Shown here one piece after another: positions 1 through 7,235 of a stretch of DNA of 13,172 nt. The stretch is from Holophagaceae bacterium UBA1801. Its GTDB lineage: Bacteria; Acidobacteriota; Holophagae; Holophagales; Holophagaceae. The stretch spans positions 27,232 to 40,403 of the forward strand of contig DCFP01000190.1 of NCBI GenBank assembly GCA_002319925.1. Reading direction: 5' to 3'. A program made the position numbers and the translations under genes. How positions within the stretch are numbered: position 1 is the first letter of the stretch; the number at the start of each line of letters is the position of its first letter. The notes beneath the pieces were generated by a model, which saw only the letters and a list, made by a program, of their open reading frames with translations, had not been told where the DNA came from and searched no databases.

Positions 1-9
1 GCAGGTGGA

Positions 10-1365
10 TCAGGCGTGGGCGGGCCGCCGCCCCAGGGGCAGCAGGGCGATGGAGACGAGGGCAACGAGACATGCGCACATCACGTACCAGGCGGGAGCG
101 AAGGTACCGCCGGGGCGCAGTGTGAACCAGGTCAGGATGGCCGGAGCAAAGGCGCCGAAAATGGTGACGGCGGTGTTGTAGGAGAGGGACATCCCGCTGG
201 AGCGCACGGCCGTGGGGAAGATCTCCGCCAAGGCCGAGGGCGCCACGCCCACGAAGATGGCAACCATGATGCAGAAGAGGGTCTGGACGGCGATGAGCGT
301 GAAGATCGTATGGGATACGCTCAACCAGAACAGCAGCGGGTAGATGCCCACGAGCATCAGGAGCGTCCCCGCGATCAGCACCGTGCGGCGGCCCAGGCGG
401 TCCGAGAGGGAACCCGCATAGACGCAGGTGACGACCATGAAACAGTTCCCGATGAGGGAAGCCAGGAAAGCCTGCTGACTCTCGAAGTGGAAGGTCTTCT
501 GCACGTAGGTGGGCATGAAGATGATCAGCGTGTATACGCAGATGGACCAGAGGGTGGCGAAGCCCGTGCCGAGCAGCAGCGTGACGGGATGTTCCTTGAT
601 CACGCGGAACAGGGGCGCCTTGGTGGATTTCTTCTCCCGGTGGGCGCGCTCCATCTCCCGCTGGAACTCGGGCGTCTCATCGAGTGTCTTCCGCATCCAG
701 AGGCCCACGGGAGCGATGGCGAGGCCGAGGATGAAGGGGACGCGCCAGCCCCAGCTGGCGATGGTGTCCTTGGGCATGAACAAGGTCACGGCGGTGGCCA
801 CGAGCGCGCCCAGGATGTTGGAAATGGCCATGCTGGCCTGGAGCCAGGAGGCATACTTGCCCTTCTTGTCCGCCGGGGCATGCTCGATGAGGAAGGCGGT
901 GGCGCCACCGATCTCACCGCCCGCGGAGAATCCCTGCAGCATGCGGCCGCAGACGATGAGGATCGGCGCTCCGATGCCGATGGCGGCGTAGGCAGGCGTG
1001 AAGGCCACCACAGCGGTGCCCACGGCCATGGTGAGGATGGTCATGGTCAGCGCCGCCTTGCGGCCCACGCGATCACCGTAGGCGCCGATAACGAGGGCGC
1101 CCAGGGGACGGGCGATGAAGCCGAGTCCAAACGCCATGAAGGCCTTGAGAAGCTGGGAGCCGCCATCCTGACTGAAGGCGCTCTGGGCGATGAACATGGC
1201 GAAGAAGGCGTAGACCGAGAAGTCGTACCACTCGAGGGCGTTGCCGATGGAAGCGGCGGCCACGGCGCGGCGGCCCGTGATGAGATGCTTCGCGGCGGCG
1301 CCGGGACGCGCGCCGGTCATGTCCGCCATCCCGTTGATCACCGATGTGGAATTTTCGTTTTCCAT
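10..1365 (-). CDS. MHS-family (MFS) metabolite:H+ symporter
   Basis: A 451-residue inner-membrane transporter of the metabolite:H+ symporter branch of the major facilitator superfamily (relatives carry organic acids, betaine/proline or aromatic acids). Seen in the sequence: the family's first-helix motif GNALEWYDFSVYAFF (about residues 41-55), the loop 2-3 signature GAYGDRVGRK (94-103), RMLQGFSAGGEIGG (141-154), the second-half repeat GSLSDRLGRR (318-327), and about 12 hydrophobic segments. The ATG is preceded by GAGGAGAAC at good spacing. It is transcribed divergently from the LysR gene, and its promoter region carries the same 35-base element as the Mo-hydroxylase operon, so it probably imports that enzyme's substrate (inference). 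The substrate cannot be read from sequence. The gene ends 9 bases from the window edge and appears intact. Confidence 0.92.
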   Translation of the reverse strand: MENENSTSVINGMADMTGARPGAAAKHLITGRRAVAAASIGNALEWYDFSVYAFFAMFIAQSAFSQDGGSQLLKAFMAFGLGFIARPLGALVIGAYGDRVGRKAALTMTILTMAVGTAVVAFTPAYAAIGIGAPILIVCGRMLQGFSAGGEIGGATAFLIEHAPADKKGKYASWLQASMAISNILGALVATAVTLFMPKDTIASWGWRVPFILGLAIAPVGLWMRKTLDETPEFQREMERAHREKKSTKAPLFRVIKEHPVTLLLGTGFATLWSICVYTLIIFMPTYVQKTFHFESQQAFLASLIGNCFMVVTCVYAGSLSDRLGRRTVLIAGTLLMLVGIYPLLFWLSVSHTIFTLIAVQTLFCIMVAIFVGVAPSALAEIFPTAVRSSGMSLSYNTAVTIFGAFAPAILTWFTLRPGGTFAPAWYVMCACLVALVSIALLPLGRRPAHA

Positions 1366-1714
1366 CTAGTTCTCCTCGAGACGGCCCCCTGAATAAGGGT
1401 GGCACCTACACAACGGCGCACGCCTAGGCCATGCGCGGAAGCCCACCGACCAGCACAAGCGGAGGCGTGGCTGGGCGGAGGAATGTCATCACGGTTCTCC
1501 GTGCGGACAATCTTGCATTGAAGTTATGTCATGGTCAAGAAAAAGCATAACAAGTTAACCTATAAAATCATCAAACCATAATTTGTCTAGGATTAGGATC
1601 AACAGCGGTCTAGAAGAAGGCCGGATCTTTCCCAATCCCCGGACTCCGTCCTCTCCCGGCTTGTGGTTCCCTCGTGCCGCGGATTAAAGTGGAGGACCGG
1701 CAAGCACACTCCAG
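1366..1714. promoter_or_regulatory. Divergent intergenic region between transporter and lysR genes
   Basis: This 349-base stretch holds no convincing gene. The middle (about 1510-1605) is clearly A+T-rich against the GC-rich surroundings, as expected of a divergent promoter. It holds the 35-base composite element at 1524-1558. TTGACC (minus strand, 1538 to 1533) is a possible -35 for the transporter, but no good -10 follows at normal spacing, which fits an activator-dependent promoter. About 150 bases of GC-rich leader precede the transporter start. This leader contains a complementary 7-base pair (CACGCCT 1419-1425 with AGGCGTG 1463-1469), but I recognise no riboswitch. Confidence 0.7.
1524..1558 (-). 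promoter_or_regulatory. Composite operator, copy 1 (candidate LysR site)
   Basis: On the plus strand this begins TTATG (1524-1528), has a 17-base gap, then CATAACAAGTTAA (1546-1558). TTATG and CATAA form an inverted pair, and TAACAAGTTA is a near-perfect 10-base palindrome. An ungapped alignment with 6290-6324 matches at 26 of 35 positions, including the exact 17-base spacing. The conserved GTCAA inside it reads TTGAC on the minus strand, i.e. a possible -35. It lies about 160 bases from both flanking start codons. Assignment to the adjacent LysR protein is inference from position, symmetry and duplication. Confidence 0.6.
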
Positions 1715-2623
1715 ATGAGAAGAGAGGTTGGATCCTTGCGCCTGAACCTGCGTCAAATCGAGGTCTTCCGCGCCACCATGCTGACGGGTTCCATCAGCGG
1801 GGCCGCCAAACTGCTCCACGTGTCGCAGCCCGCGGTCTCCCGACTCATCTCCACCACGGAGCAAAGACTCGGCTTGATCTTCTTCCAGCGGATCAAGGGT
1901 CGCCTCTATCCCACTCCCGAAGCCCAGCAGCTCTTCCAGGCGGTGGATGTCGTCTACCAGGGGCTGGAGCGCGTGAACGAAGTGGCCGAGGACCTGGCGG
2001 ACAACCGCATGGGACACTTGCGGATCGCGTGCAATCCCAGCCTGGGTCAGCTCCTCATTCCGCAAGCGGTGAAGCGGTTCTACGAGCGCATGCCGGATGT
2101 GCGGATCGTGGTGCACACCCTGCTTCCCAGCGTCCTGCTCCAGTCCGTGCTCACCCAGCAGGTGGAGCTGGGCGTGACGATCCTGCAGGATCCCCATCCG
2201 AACCTGCAGTCCCGCCCCATCCACGAAAACCCACTGGTGGTGGCCCTTCCCGCCCATCATCCCCTCGCCGCGAAGAAATCCGTGCACGTGAAGGACCTGA
2301 TGAGAGAGTCCTTCATCAGCTACGGCGTGGACACGTCCATCGGCCGCCTGGTGCGCAAGCTCTTCCAGGACGAGGGCCTCACCATGCACGCCAAGGTGGA
2401 GGTCCAGCAGATGCACGTGGCCTGCGCCTTCGTGCACGCGGGCATCGGCGTGGCCATCATCGACGAGCTGGCCTCCAAGAACCCCGTGTGGCCCAACATG
2501 GTCACGCGGCCCCTGAAGCCCGCCGCCTCAGCCCCCATCAACATCATCCACGGCGTCTTCGCGCCCCCGTCCCGCCTGGCCCAGGAGTTCATCGCGTCAC
2601 TGGAGGATGTCTACACGTCCTGA
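1715..2623 (+). CDS. LysR-type transcriptional regulator
   Basis: A 302-residue LysR-family DNA-binding regulator. The N-terminal winged helix-turn-helix spans about residues 10-70 (LRQIEVF, then SGAAKLLHVSQPAVSRLI, then LGLIFFQR) and is followed by a periplasmic-binding-protein-like effector domain (about 95-295). The annotated ATG is the first in frame after a TAA at 1685, but its nearest GGAGG is 19 bases away. A TTG at 1736, preceded by AGAGAGG at 8 bases, would give RLNLRQIEVF directly after the start and is a real alternative (295 residues). It diverges from the MHS transporter, and its last 13 bases overlap the end of the Mo-hydroxylase large subunit on the other strand. Regulation of both flanking units is inferred from the shared operator; effector unknown. 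Confidence 0.93.
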   Translation: MRREVGSLRLNLRQIEVFRATMLTGSISGAAKLLHVSQPAVSRLISTTEQRLGLIFFQRIKGRLYPTPEAQQLFQAVDVVYQGLERVNEVAEDLADNRMGHLRIACNPSLGQLLIPQAVKRFYERMPDVRIVVHTLLPSVLLQSVLTQQVELGVTILQDPHPNLQSRPIHENPLVVALPAHHPLAAKKSVHVKDLMRESFISYGVDTSIGRLVRKLFQDEGLTMHAKVEVQQMHVACAFVHAGIGVAIIDELASKNPVWPNMVTRPLKPAASAPINIIHGVFAPPSRLAQEFIASLEDVYTS

Positions 2624-4860
2624 ATCGCCGCAACGATCCTCTCCGGCGTGGCGGGCATGACCGAGATCCGGGTGCCGAGGGCATCGTTGATGGCGTTGAT
2701 GATTGCCGGAGCCACAGGCACCGTGGCGATCTCGCCGATGCTCTTGGCGCCGAAGGGTCCCGACTCCTCGCCTTCCTCGATCAGCGCGACGCGCACGTTG
2801 GGCATCTCCGGGGCGTTGGGAACGGTGTAGCGGCTGAAGCGGGAGGAGGTCACCCGTCCGCGCGCATCGAAGGTCAGCTCCTCCATGAGCGCCATGCCGA
2901 GGCCCATCTGCACCGAGCCCTGGATCTGCCCTTCCACGAAACCCGTGTTGATGGCCTGGCCCACATCGTGGACCGCCACGTAGTCGAGCACCCTCACTCG
3001 GCCCGTGATCCGGTCCACCTCAACCTCGGCGAAATGGGCGCCGTAGCTCGCGGGGTTGCCCGGGGACTGGTAGAGCAAGTTCACACAGAGATCCGAACGC
3101 AGCTGCCGCTGGGCATACTGGGCGATCTCTTGGTACGATGCGCGTCCTGAAGATCCGATCACATAGCCCTGCTCCAGGCGGAGGCCCGAGATTGGCTCTG
3201 CCAGCAGCGTGGCGGCACTTTCCAGCAGCTTGCGTTTCAGTTCCCCGGCGGCCTGATGAACAGCTCCCCCGCAGACATAGGTCACGCGGCTCGCCTGGGT
3301 CCCGGCGGAATCGAAGGGACACACCAGCGTGTCCGCATCGGGAATCAGGATGCTGGAAGGATCCAGATCCAGGACCTCTGCGGCGATCTGCATCATGGTC
3401 ATGACCGTGCCGCAGCCCAGATCGTGGAAGGCCCCCTTGATGACCACTGCGCCATCGGGCGTGAGACGGAGATCCACAGTGATGAAGTCCGGGAATCCGC
3501 CGTAATAGCCGTTGCCATGGGTGCAGCAGGCCATGCCTATGCCTCGAGCGATACGGCCACCGCCCTTTGGCCGAGCCGATTTCTCCCGCCATTGAAAGAG
3601 GTCGCTGCCCTTCGTGACACAATCGCGGATCCGCGCATTGCCGATGGATGGCCCGCCCGCCGGATCGGCATTATAGGGATGCACCAGGTTCCGCATGCGG
3701 AATTCCACGGGATCCATGCCCAACGCACGGGCTGCGTGGTCCAGGTTAATCTCCGTCACCGCGCAGATCTGCGGCGATCCGTATCCGCGGCAGGCGCCCG
3801 CCACCGGCGTGTTGGTGTAGACGACGTCCGCTTCGAAGATCTGATCCTGGATCTGGTACAGCCGGAAGGACTTCTTGCCCATGGCCATGGGGATCACTTC
3901 CCCGTTCGTGCAATAGGCGCCCGTATCCACCAGCATGTGGATCTCCCGGGCCACGATCCTGCCCTTGCGATCGACGCCTGTCCTGACGCGGCCGATGGCT
4001 TTCGTGCGCGTGCGGGTGGAAAGGATCGTCTCCGTGCGGTCCAGAACGAGCCGGACGGGCTTGCCAACCTTGAGCGCCAGGAAGGCGGCGACGGGCTCCA
4101 GGATGGGCTGGCCCTTGCCGCCGAAGGAACCGCCCAGGGTGGTCTTGAGCACCCGCACCTTGTCCATGGGCAGGCCTAGGGCCTGAGAGACGATCAGCTG
4201 GACCTGGAAAATCACCTGGCAGGGCGTGCGCACGGTGATCGTTCCCTGCGCATCCACCTCCGCGATGCAGCCGTGGGTTTCCATGGCCGCATGGTGCACC
4301 TTGGGCGTCTCGATGCGGTCCTCGATCACGAGATCGGCGTCCCTCATGCGTGACTCCGCATCCCCGCAGGCGATGCGCTTGTGGACGATGTGGTTGCCGC
4401 TTGCGTGGATCGGGGTTGCATTCAGCAGTCCAGCGGCTTCTGGATCGATCACCGCTGGAAGTTCGTCGTATTCCACGTGCACGAGACGCGCCGCTCGCTC
4501 TGAAGCTTCGCGGGTTTCGGCCACGACTGCCGCGATGCGGTCACCATGGAAACGCACGTGGTCCGTGAAGATCAGCTCGTCCTTCTGGACCTCCATGCCC
4601 TCCAGCCACTGGTGCGAATTGTAAGGATGGTCCGGCGCATCGCGATAGGTGTAGATCCCCACCACGCCAGGCACTGCGAGGGCCTGTTCGAGGTCGAGAT
4701 GCTTGACTCGGCCATGGGCGATCTCGCTCAGCACCAGCTTGGCGTGAAGCACCCCGTGCAACTTCAAGTCACCGGCATAGCGGAGCGCGCCCGTGGCCTT
4801 CTCCCGCACATCGTGGATGGGGATGGATTTCCCGATGTATTTCAGACCCGCGGCGGGCAT
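2611..4860 (-). CDS. Xanthine dehydrogenase-family Mo-hydroxylase, molybdopterin-binding large subunit
   Basis: A 749-residue catalytic subunit of a three-subunit molybdenum hydroxylase, which inserts water-derived oxygen into a C-H bond (or reduces, in relatives such as 4-hydroxybenzoyl-CoA reductase). Visible: the a/b-hammerhead N-terminal region (about 18-135), GGSFGGK (243-249) near the cofactor, ACRGYGSPQ (356-364) corresponding to the XDH AFRGFG loop with its substrate arginine (R358), VEGQIQGSVQMGLG (642-655), and GAKSIGE (704-710) whose final E710 matches the catalytic base. It lacks the AYRCSFR active-site loop of form I CO dehydrogenase, so it is not a true CoxL. ATG 4860 is chosen: it overlaps the upstream stop as TGATG and sits 5 bases after GGAG. 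A GTG at 4863 is possible but too close to that site. Substrate unknown; purines, N-heterocycles and aldehydes are all open. Confidence 0.93.
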   Translation of the reverse strand: MPAAGLKYIGKSIPIHDVREKATGALRYAGDLKLHGVLHAKLVLSEIAHGRVKHLDLEQALAVPGVVGIYTYRDAPDHPYNSHQWLEGMEVQKDELIFTDHVRFHGDRIAAVVAETREASERAARLVHVEYDELPAVIDPEAAGLLNATPIHASGNHIVHKRIACGDAESRMRDADLVIEDRIETPKVHHAAMETHGCIAEVDAQGTITVRTPCQVIFQVQLIVSQALGLPMDKVRVLKTTLGGSFGGKGQPILEPVAAFLALKVGKPVRLVLDRTETILSTRTRTKAIGRVRTGVDRKGRIVAREIHMLVDTGAYCTNGEVIPMAMGKKSFRLYQIQDQIFEADVVYTNTPVAGACRGYGSPQICAVTEINLDHAARALGMDPVEFRMRNLVHPYNADPAGGPSIGNARIRDCVTKGSDLFQWREKSARPKGGGRIARGIGMACCTHGNGYYGGFPDFITVDLRLTPDGAVVIKGAFHDLGCGTVMTMMQIAAEVLDLDPSSILIPDADTLVCPFDSAGTQASRVTYVCGGAVHQAAGELKRKLLESAATLLAEPISGLRLEQGYVIGSSGRASYQEIAQYAQRQLRSDLCVNLLYQSPGNPASYGAHFAEVEVDRITGRVRVLDYVAVHDVGQAINTGFVEGQIQGSVQMGLGMALMEELTFDARGRVTSSRFSRYTVPNAPEMPNVRVALIEEGEESGPFGAKSIGEIATVPVAPAIINAINDALGTRISVMPATPERIVAAIQDV

Positions 4861-5732
4861 CACAGCTCCAAGGCAAACAGTTCGTGGAAGAGATCGAGGG
4901 CCAAGCCGCGGACATCGTTCAATTTGTGCTGGAAGGCGGGATTGGCGCCGATGGTCCCGGCCACATCACGCTTCAGCGCCTCGGCCACCTCCCTGGCCAG
5001 CTCGGAGCTGGGGACTTGATCCACGCACAGCGCTTCGGCCGAAGACACCCGGTGCGCCCGGGGCGATGTGGATCCCAGCACCATGCGCGCAGCCCGGATG
5101 CGCCGGTCTGGCTCAGTGATTTCAAAGACCATGGTGAGGCTGACGTTCGCGATGATCACCTCGCGGCGTGGGGTCAGACCGATCTTCCCGTAGGCGTTCC
5201 AGGGTGAGGCTGGAATGGGAATCCGGACGCCAATGATGGCTTCGTTCCTGGATAGGCTCGTCTTCCCGATCCCCAGCACCAGCTCGTCAATCGCACATTC
5301 GCGGATGGCGCCAGCGCCATTGAGCAGCCGGACTCGCGCATCCAAGGCCAGAATCGTCCCGATGGCATCTCCGCCCGGGGAGGCGTTCACCAGATTGCCC
5401 GGAAGGCAGGCGCAGTTGCGGATCTGGGGGGAGCCGATGCGCGCGGCCATGGCGGCCAGACAGGGGATACGGGATCGGATGAAGGGATCCTGGGCGATGC
5501 GTGCGTACGTGACATTGGCCCCGATTTCCAGGACATCTTTCTCGAACCTCATCTCGCTCAGCTCACGCATGCCACTCAGATCGATCAGTGTCGTTCCCTG
5601 GAAACGCAGCGCCGGGAGTTGGAGCAGCAGATCGGTGCCACCCCCGAGCAGGCGCGTGTCGTCTCCCGCCCCGGCGAGGCATTCCGCCAGCTCCGGCAGG
5701 TTCGAGGGCATCTCGAAGCGAAGCTCAGGCAT
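4860..5732 (-). CDS. Mo-hydroxylase FAD-binding medium subunit
   Basis: A 290-residue FAD subunit (CoxM/XdhB-like) that passes electrons from the [2Fe-2S] centres to the external acceptor. Seen: the first flavin-binding loop LLGGGTDLLLQL (28-39), the second flavin segment around SPQIRN, and NLVNASPGGD further on, then the C-terminal CO-dehydrogenase flavoprotein domain. The usual second-loop pattern, roughly QIRN-x-x-T-(I/L)-G-G-N, is here QIRNCACLPGN, so Thr and the first Gly are replaced by Cys and Pro. Its start overlaps the small-subunit stop by 8 bases, and its TGA shares one base with the large-subunit ATG. No strong ribosome-binding site precedes it, consistent with coupled translation from the small subunit. 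Family identity is secure; NAD+ versus another acceptor cannot be decided. Confidence 0.92.
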   Translation of the reverse strand: MPELRFEMPSNLPELAECLAGAGDDTRLLGGGTDLLLQLPALRFQGTTLIDLSGMRELSEMRFEKDVLEIGANVTYARIAQDPFIRSRIPCLAAMAARIGSPQIRNCACLPGNLVNASPGGDAIGTILALDARVRLLNGAGAIRECAIDELVLGIGKTSLSRNEAIIGVRIPIPASPWNAYGKIGLTPRREVIIANVSLTMVFEITEPDRRIRAARMVLGSTSPRAHRVSSAEALCVDQVPSSELAREVAEALKRDVAGTIGANPAFQHKLNDVRGLALDLFHELFALEL

Positions 5733-6198
5733 GATGGGCGCTCTGCATCTGAGAAGCTTTCTGGACGGCCTGGATGATCTTGAGGTATCCCGTACAGCGA
5801 CACAGGTTTCCCGCCATGGCCGAGCGAATCTCGTGCTCGGTGGGCTCTGGAGTCCGCATCAGCAGGGCCTTAGCGGACATCAGCATGCCGGGTGTGCAAT
5901 AGCCGCACTGGATGGCCCCGGAATCGATGAAGGCCCGCTGCAATTCATCCAGCTCACCCTTTTGCTCGAGTCCTTCGACGGTCAGAACCTCGCGGCCACG
6001 CACCTGCATGGCCATGACCATGCACGAGTCGACGGCTACCCCATCCAGGATGATGGTGCAGGCCCCGCATTCCCCTTCCCCGCAGCCCTCCTTGGTGCCC
6101 GTCATATCCAGGACATCCCGGAGCAGATCGATGAGCCGCAGCCCCGGGTCGATGTCCAGCGAAAGCACAGCCCCGTTCAGCGTGAAATCGAGCCGCAT
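5725..6198 (-). CDS. Mo-hydroxylase [2Fe-2S] small subunit
   Basis: A 157-residue iron-sulfur subunit (CoxS/XdhC-type) carrying the two [2Fe-2S] clusters between the molybdenum site and FAD. The plant-ferredoxin-type N-terminal domain has C39, C44, C47 and C59 (GCGEGECGAC, then C in VDSC). The all-helical C-terminal domain has C98, C101, C133 and C135 (CGYC and CRC). All eight ligands are present and the length is usual. The ATG is preceded by AGGAG at 7 bases. It is the first gene of the operon; the order small-medium-large is common for these enzymes. A candidate promoter and the composite operator lie 75-130 bases upstream. No XdhC/CoxF-type maturation factor follows in the window. Confidence 0.95.
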   Translation of the reverse strand: MRLDFTLNGAVLSLDIDPGLRLIDLLRDVLDMTGTKEGCGEGECGACTIILDGVAVDSCMVMAMQVRGREVLTVEGLEQKGELDELQRAFIDSGAIQCGYCTPGMLMSAKALLMRTPEPTEHEIRSAMAGNLCRCTGYLKIIQAVQKASQMQSAHHA

Positions 6199-6274
6199 CT
6201 CACCACTCCTGCTGTTGGCTGGACACAGGAACGGCTGCTGAGGAAGGGGGGATCATCGCGGGCTCCGATGAATC

Positions 6275-6304
6275 ACCATAAACTGAAGATTATGGATACG
6301 TCAA
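6275..6304 (-). promoter_or_regulatory. Candidate sigma-70-like promoter of the Mo-hydroxylase operon
   Basis: On the minus strand TTGACG (6304 to 6299) is followed after 18 bases by TATGGT (6280 to 6275). The -35 matches consensus at five of six positions and the -10 at four of six. Predicted transcription start is near 6268, leaving a leader of about 70 bases. The -35 lies inside the conserved composite element, as expected for a LysR-activated promoter. Prediction by eye only. Confidence 0.4.
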
Positions 6305-6324
6305 ATAAAGGCATAACATGTTAA
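6290..6324 (-). promoter_or_regulatory. Composite operator, copy 2 (candidate LysR site)
   Basis: TTATG (6290-6294), 17 bases, then CATAACATGTTAA (6312-6324), containing the perfect 10-base palindrome TAACATGTTA. It matches copy 1 at 26 of 35 ungapped positions, and TGAAG precedes both (with a one-base indel). It has the same orientation to the hydroxylase operon as copy 1 has to the transporter, 92 bases upstream of the small-subunit start and overlapping the candidate -35. Binding by the LysR protein encoded at 1715-2623 is inferred. Confidence 0.6.
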
Positions 6325-6353
6325 GCATTATTTACCTTACTGATTGACCTATC

Positions 6354-6369
6354 TTGAAGATAACTTCAA
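6354..6369. promoter_or_regulatory. Inverted repeat upstream of the FmdE-like gene
   Basis: TTGAAGATAACTTCAA is a perfect 6-base inverted repeat (TTGAAG/CTTCAA) around ATAA, in the A+T-rich divergent region 6199-6493, 125 bases before the FmdE-like start. Ten bases of its reverse complement (TTGAAGTTAT) recur at 1518-1527 beside operator copy 1. TTGACC at 6344-6349 could be a -35 but has no convincing -10. The site could be an operator for the plus-strand gene or an auxiliary site for the hydroxylase operon. Confidence 0.35.
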
Positions 6370-6493
6370 AAAGGAAAGTGCTCCTGGAAGATCGAGTGCG
6401 CGGTCAAGCGATCGACCCTTGGGACAGCCCTAGCTCGAGATCCGGAAACAGATCCGGCGAACTCCATCCCGGAAACTGGTCCTCCCCGGCGAA

Positions 6494-7108
6494 ATGGCGA
6501 ATGATGTCTCCATGAGTCGCCGAACGCTCCAGGACATCCTCCAGGCTTCCGCCCGGCAGCACGTCCACTTGTGTCCCCGGCAGGTGCTGGGCGCGCGGAT
6601 GGGGCTCCATGGGATGGCGGCCCTGGGTTTCGAGGACCCGCCCCCAGGCAAACGGTTGCTCGTCCTTGCCGAAACCGACGGTTGTTTCCTGGATGGACTC
6701 AGCGCCGCGACGGAATGCACGCCGGGGCACCGGACCCTGAGGATCGAAGACTACGGCAAGACGGCCGCAACCTTCATCGACATCAAGGCCAATCAAGCTC
6801 TTCGTCTGGCCCCGGCCACCAATATCCGGAACCTGGCCATGTCCCAGGTTCCTGAAGAACACCGGAAGTTCCAGGCCCAACTGCAGGCCTACCAGGTCAT
6901 GCCCGCAGAGGCCATGTTCTCCGTCACGCCCGTGACGCTCCGGACTCCGATCGCCGCCATCGTCTCCCGGCCCCGGGTCCGCGTGGACTGCAGCACTTGC
7001 GGCGAGGAAATCATCAACGAGCGTGAGATCCGTCTGCATGGATTGCATCTCTGCCGCATCTGCGCCCAGGGGGGCTATTACGAGGCGAAGCCTCCTTTCA
7101 CGACATAG
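6494..7108 (+). CDS. FmdE-family protein with C-terminal zinc-ribbon motif
   Basis: A 204-residue soluble protein. Residues about 18-140 resemble the FmdE family, named from the molybdenum formylmethanofuran dehydrogenase operon: HVHLCPRQVLGARMG (23-37) with H25 and C27, then GCFLDGLSAATECTPG (63-78) with C64 and C75, the usual GC-x2-D...T-x-CT pattern. The C-terminus carries C166-x2-C169 and C187-x2-C190, a zinc-ribbon-like knuckle common in this family. It starts at the first ATG after an in-frame TAG (6431). No clear ribosome-binding site is seen, and ATG 6512 is an alternative. It diverges from the Mo-hydroxylase operon. The exact function of bacterial FmdE homologues is not established, and a role with a molybdoenzyme is inferred from context only. 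Confidence 0.82.
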   Translation: MANDVSMSRRTLQDILQASARQHVHLCPRQVLGARMGLHGMAALGFEDPPPGKRLLVLAETDGCFLDGLSAATECTPGHRTLRIEDYGKTAATFIDIKANQALRLAPATNIRNLAMSQVPEEHRKFQAQLQAYQVMPAEAMFSVTPVTLRTPIAAIVSRPRVRVDCSTCGEEIINEREIRLHGLHLCRICAQGGYYEAKPPFTT

Positions 7109-7180
7109 GCGTTTTGTCGCCAACCCACCCGTATCCGAGATCTTGAGGTCATGATCCACCCCGCAACTTCCAGTTCTCAC

Positions 7181-7210
7181 TCCGAAGGATAGAAGTCCGA
7201 AGATTCAGAA
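7181..7210. repeat. Imperfect 15-base direct repeat before the kinase gene
   Basis: TCCGAAG occurs at 7181-7187 and again at 7196-7202. The 15-base units match at 9 positions. They lie about 25-55 bases before the histidine-kinase start, in the 127-base gap after the FmdE-like gene. They may be a regulator-binding site or chance. Confidence 0.25.
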
Positions 7211-7235
7211 ACGTCCCCACCGGGAGAGTGAACAG

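Noticed and set aside
16..1392. 458-codon open frame opposite the MHS transporter
   Set aside because: Low-complexity Gly/Glu/His/Arg-rich translation, no domain, exactly antisense to a well-supported transporter. Typical of GC-rich third-position bias.
1419..1469. Possible structured leader or riboswitch (complementary 7-mers CACGCCT/AGGCGTG) before the transporter
   Set aside because: A single 7-base stem with a 37-base loop; no conserved riboswitch core, including molybdenum-cofactor RNA, could be recognised.
1589..1602. FNR-like site (TTGATCCTAATCCT on the minus strand)
   Set aside because: One half-site is complete, but the other matches only three of five bases; too weak in an A+T-rich promoter.
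2611..6198. Aerobic CO dehydrogenase (coxSML)
   Set aside because: Subunit order and domains are similar, but the large subunit lacks the AYRCSFR loop and has the XDH-type arginine loop instead.
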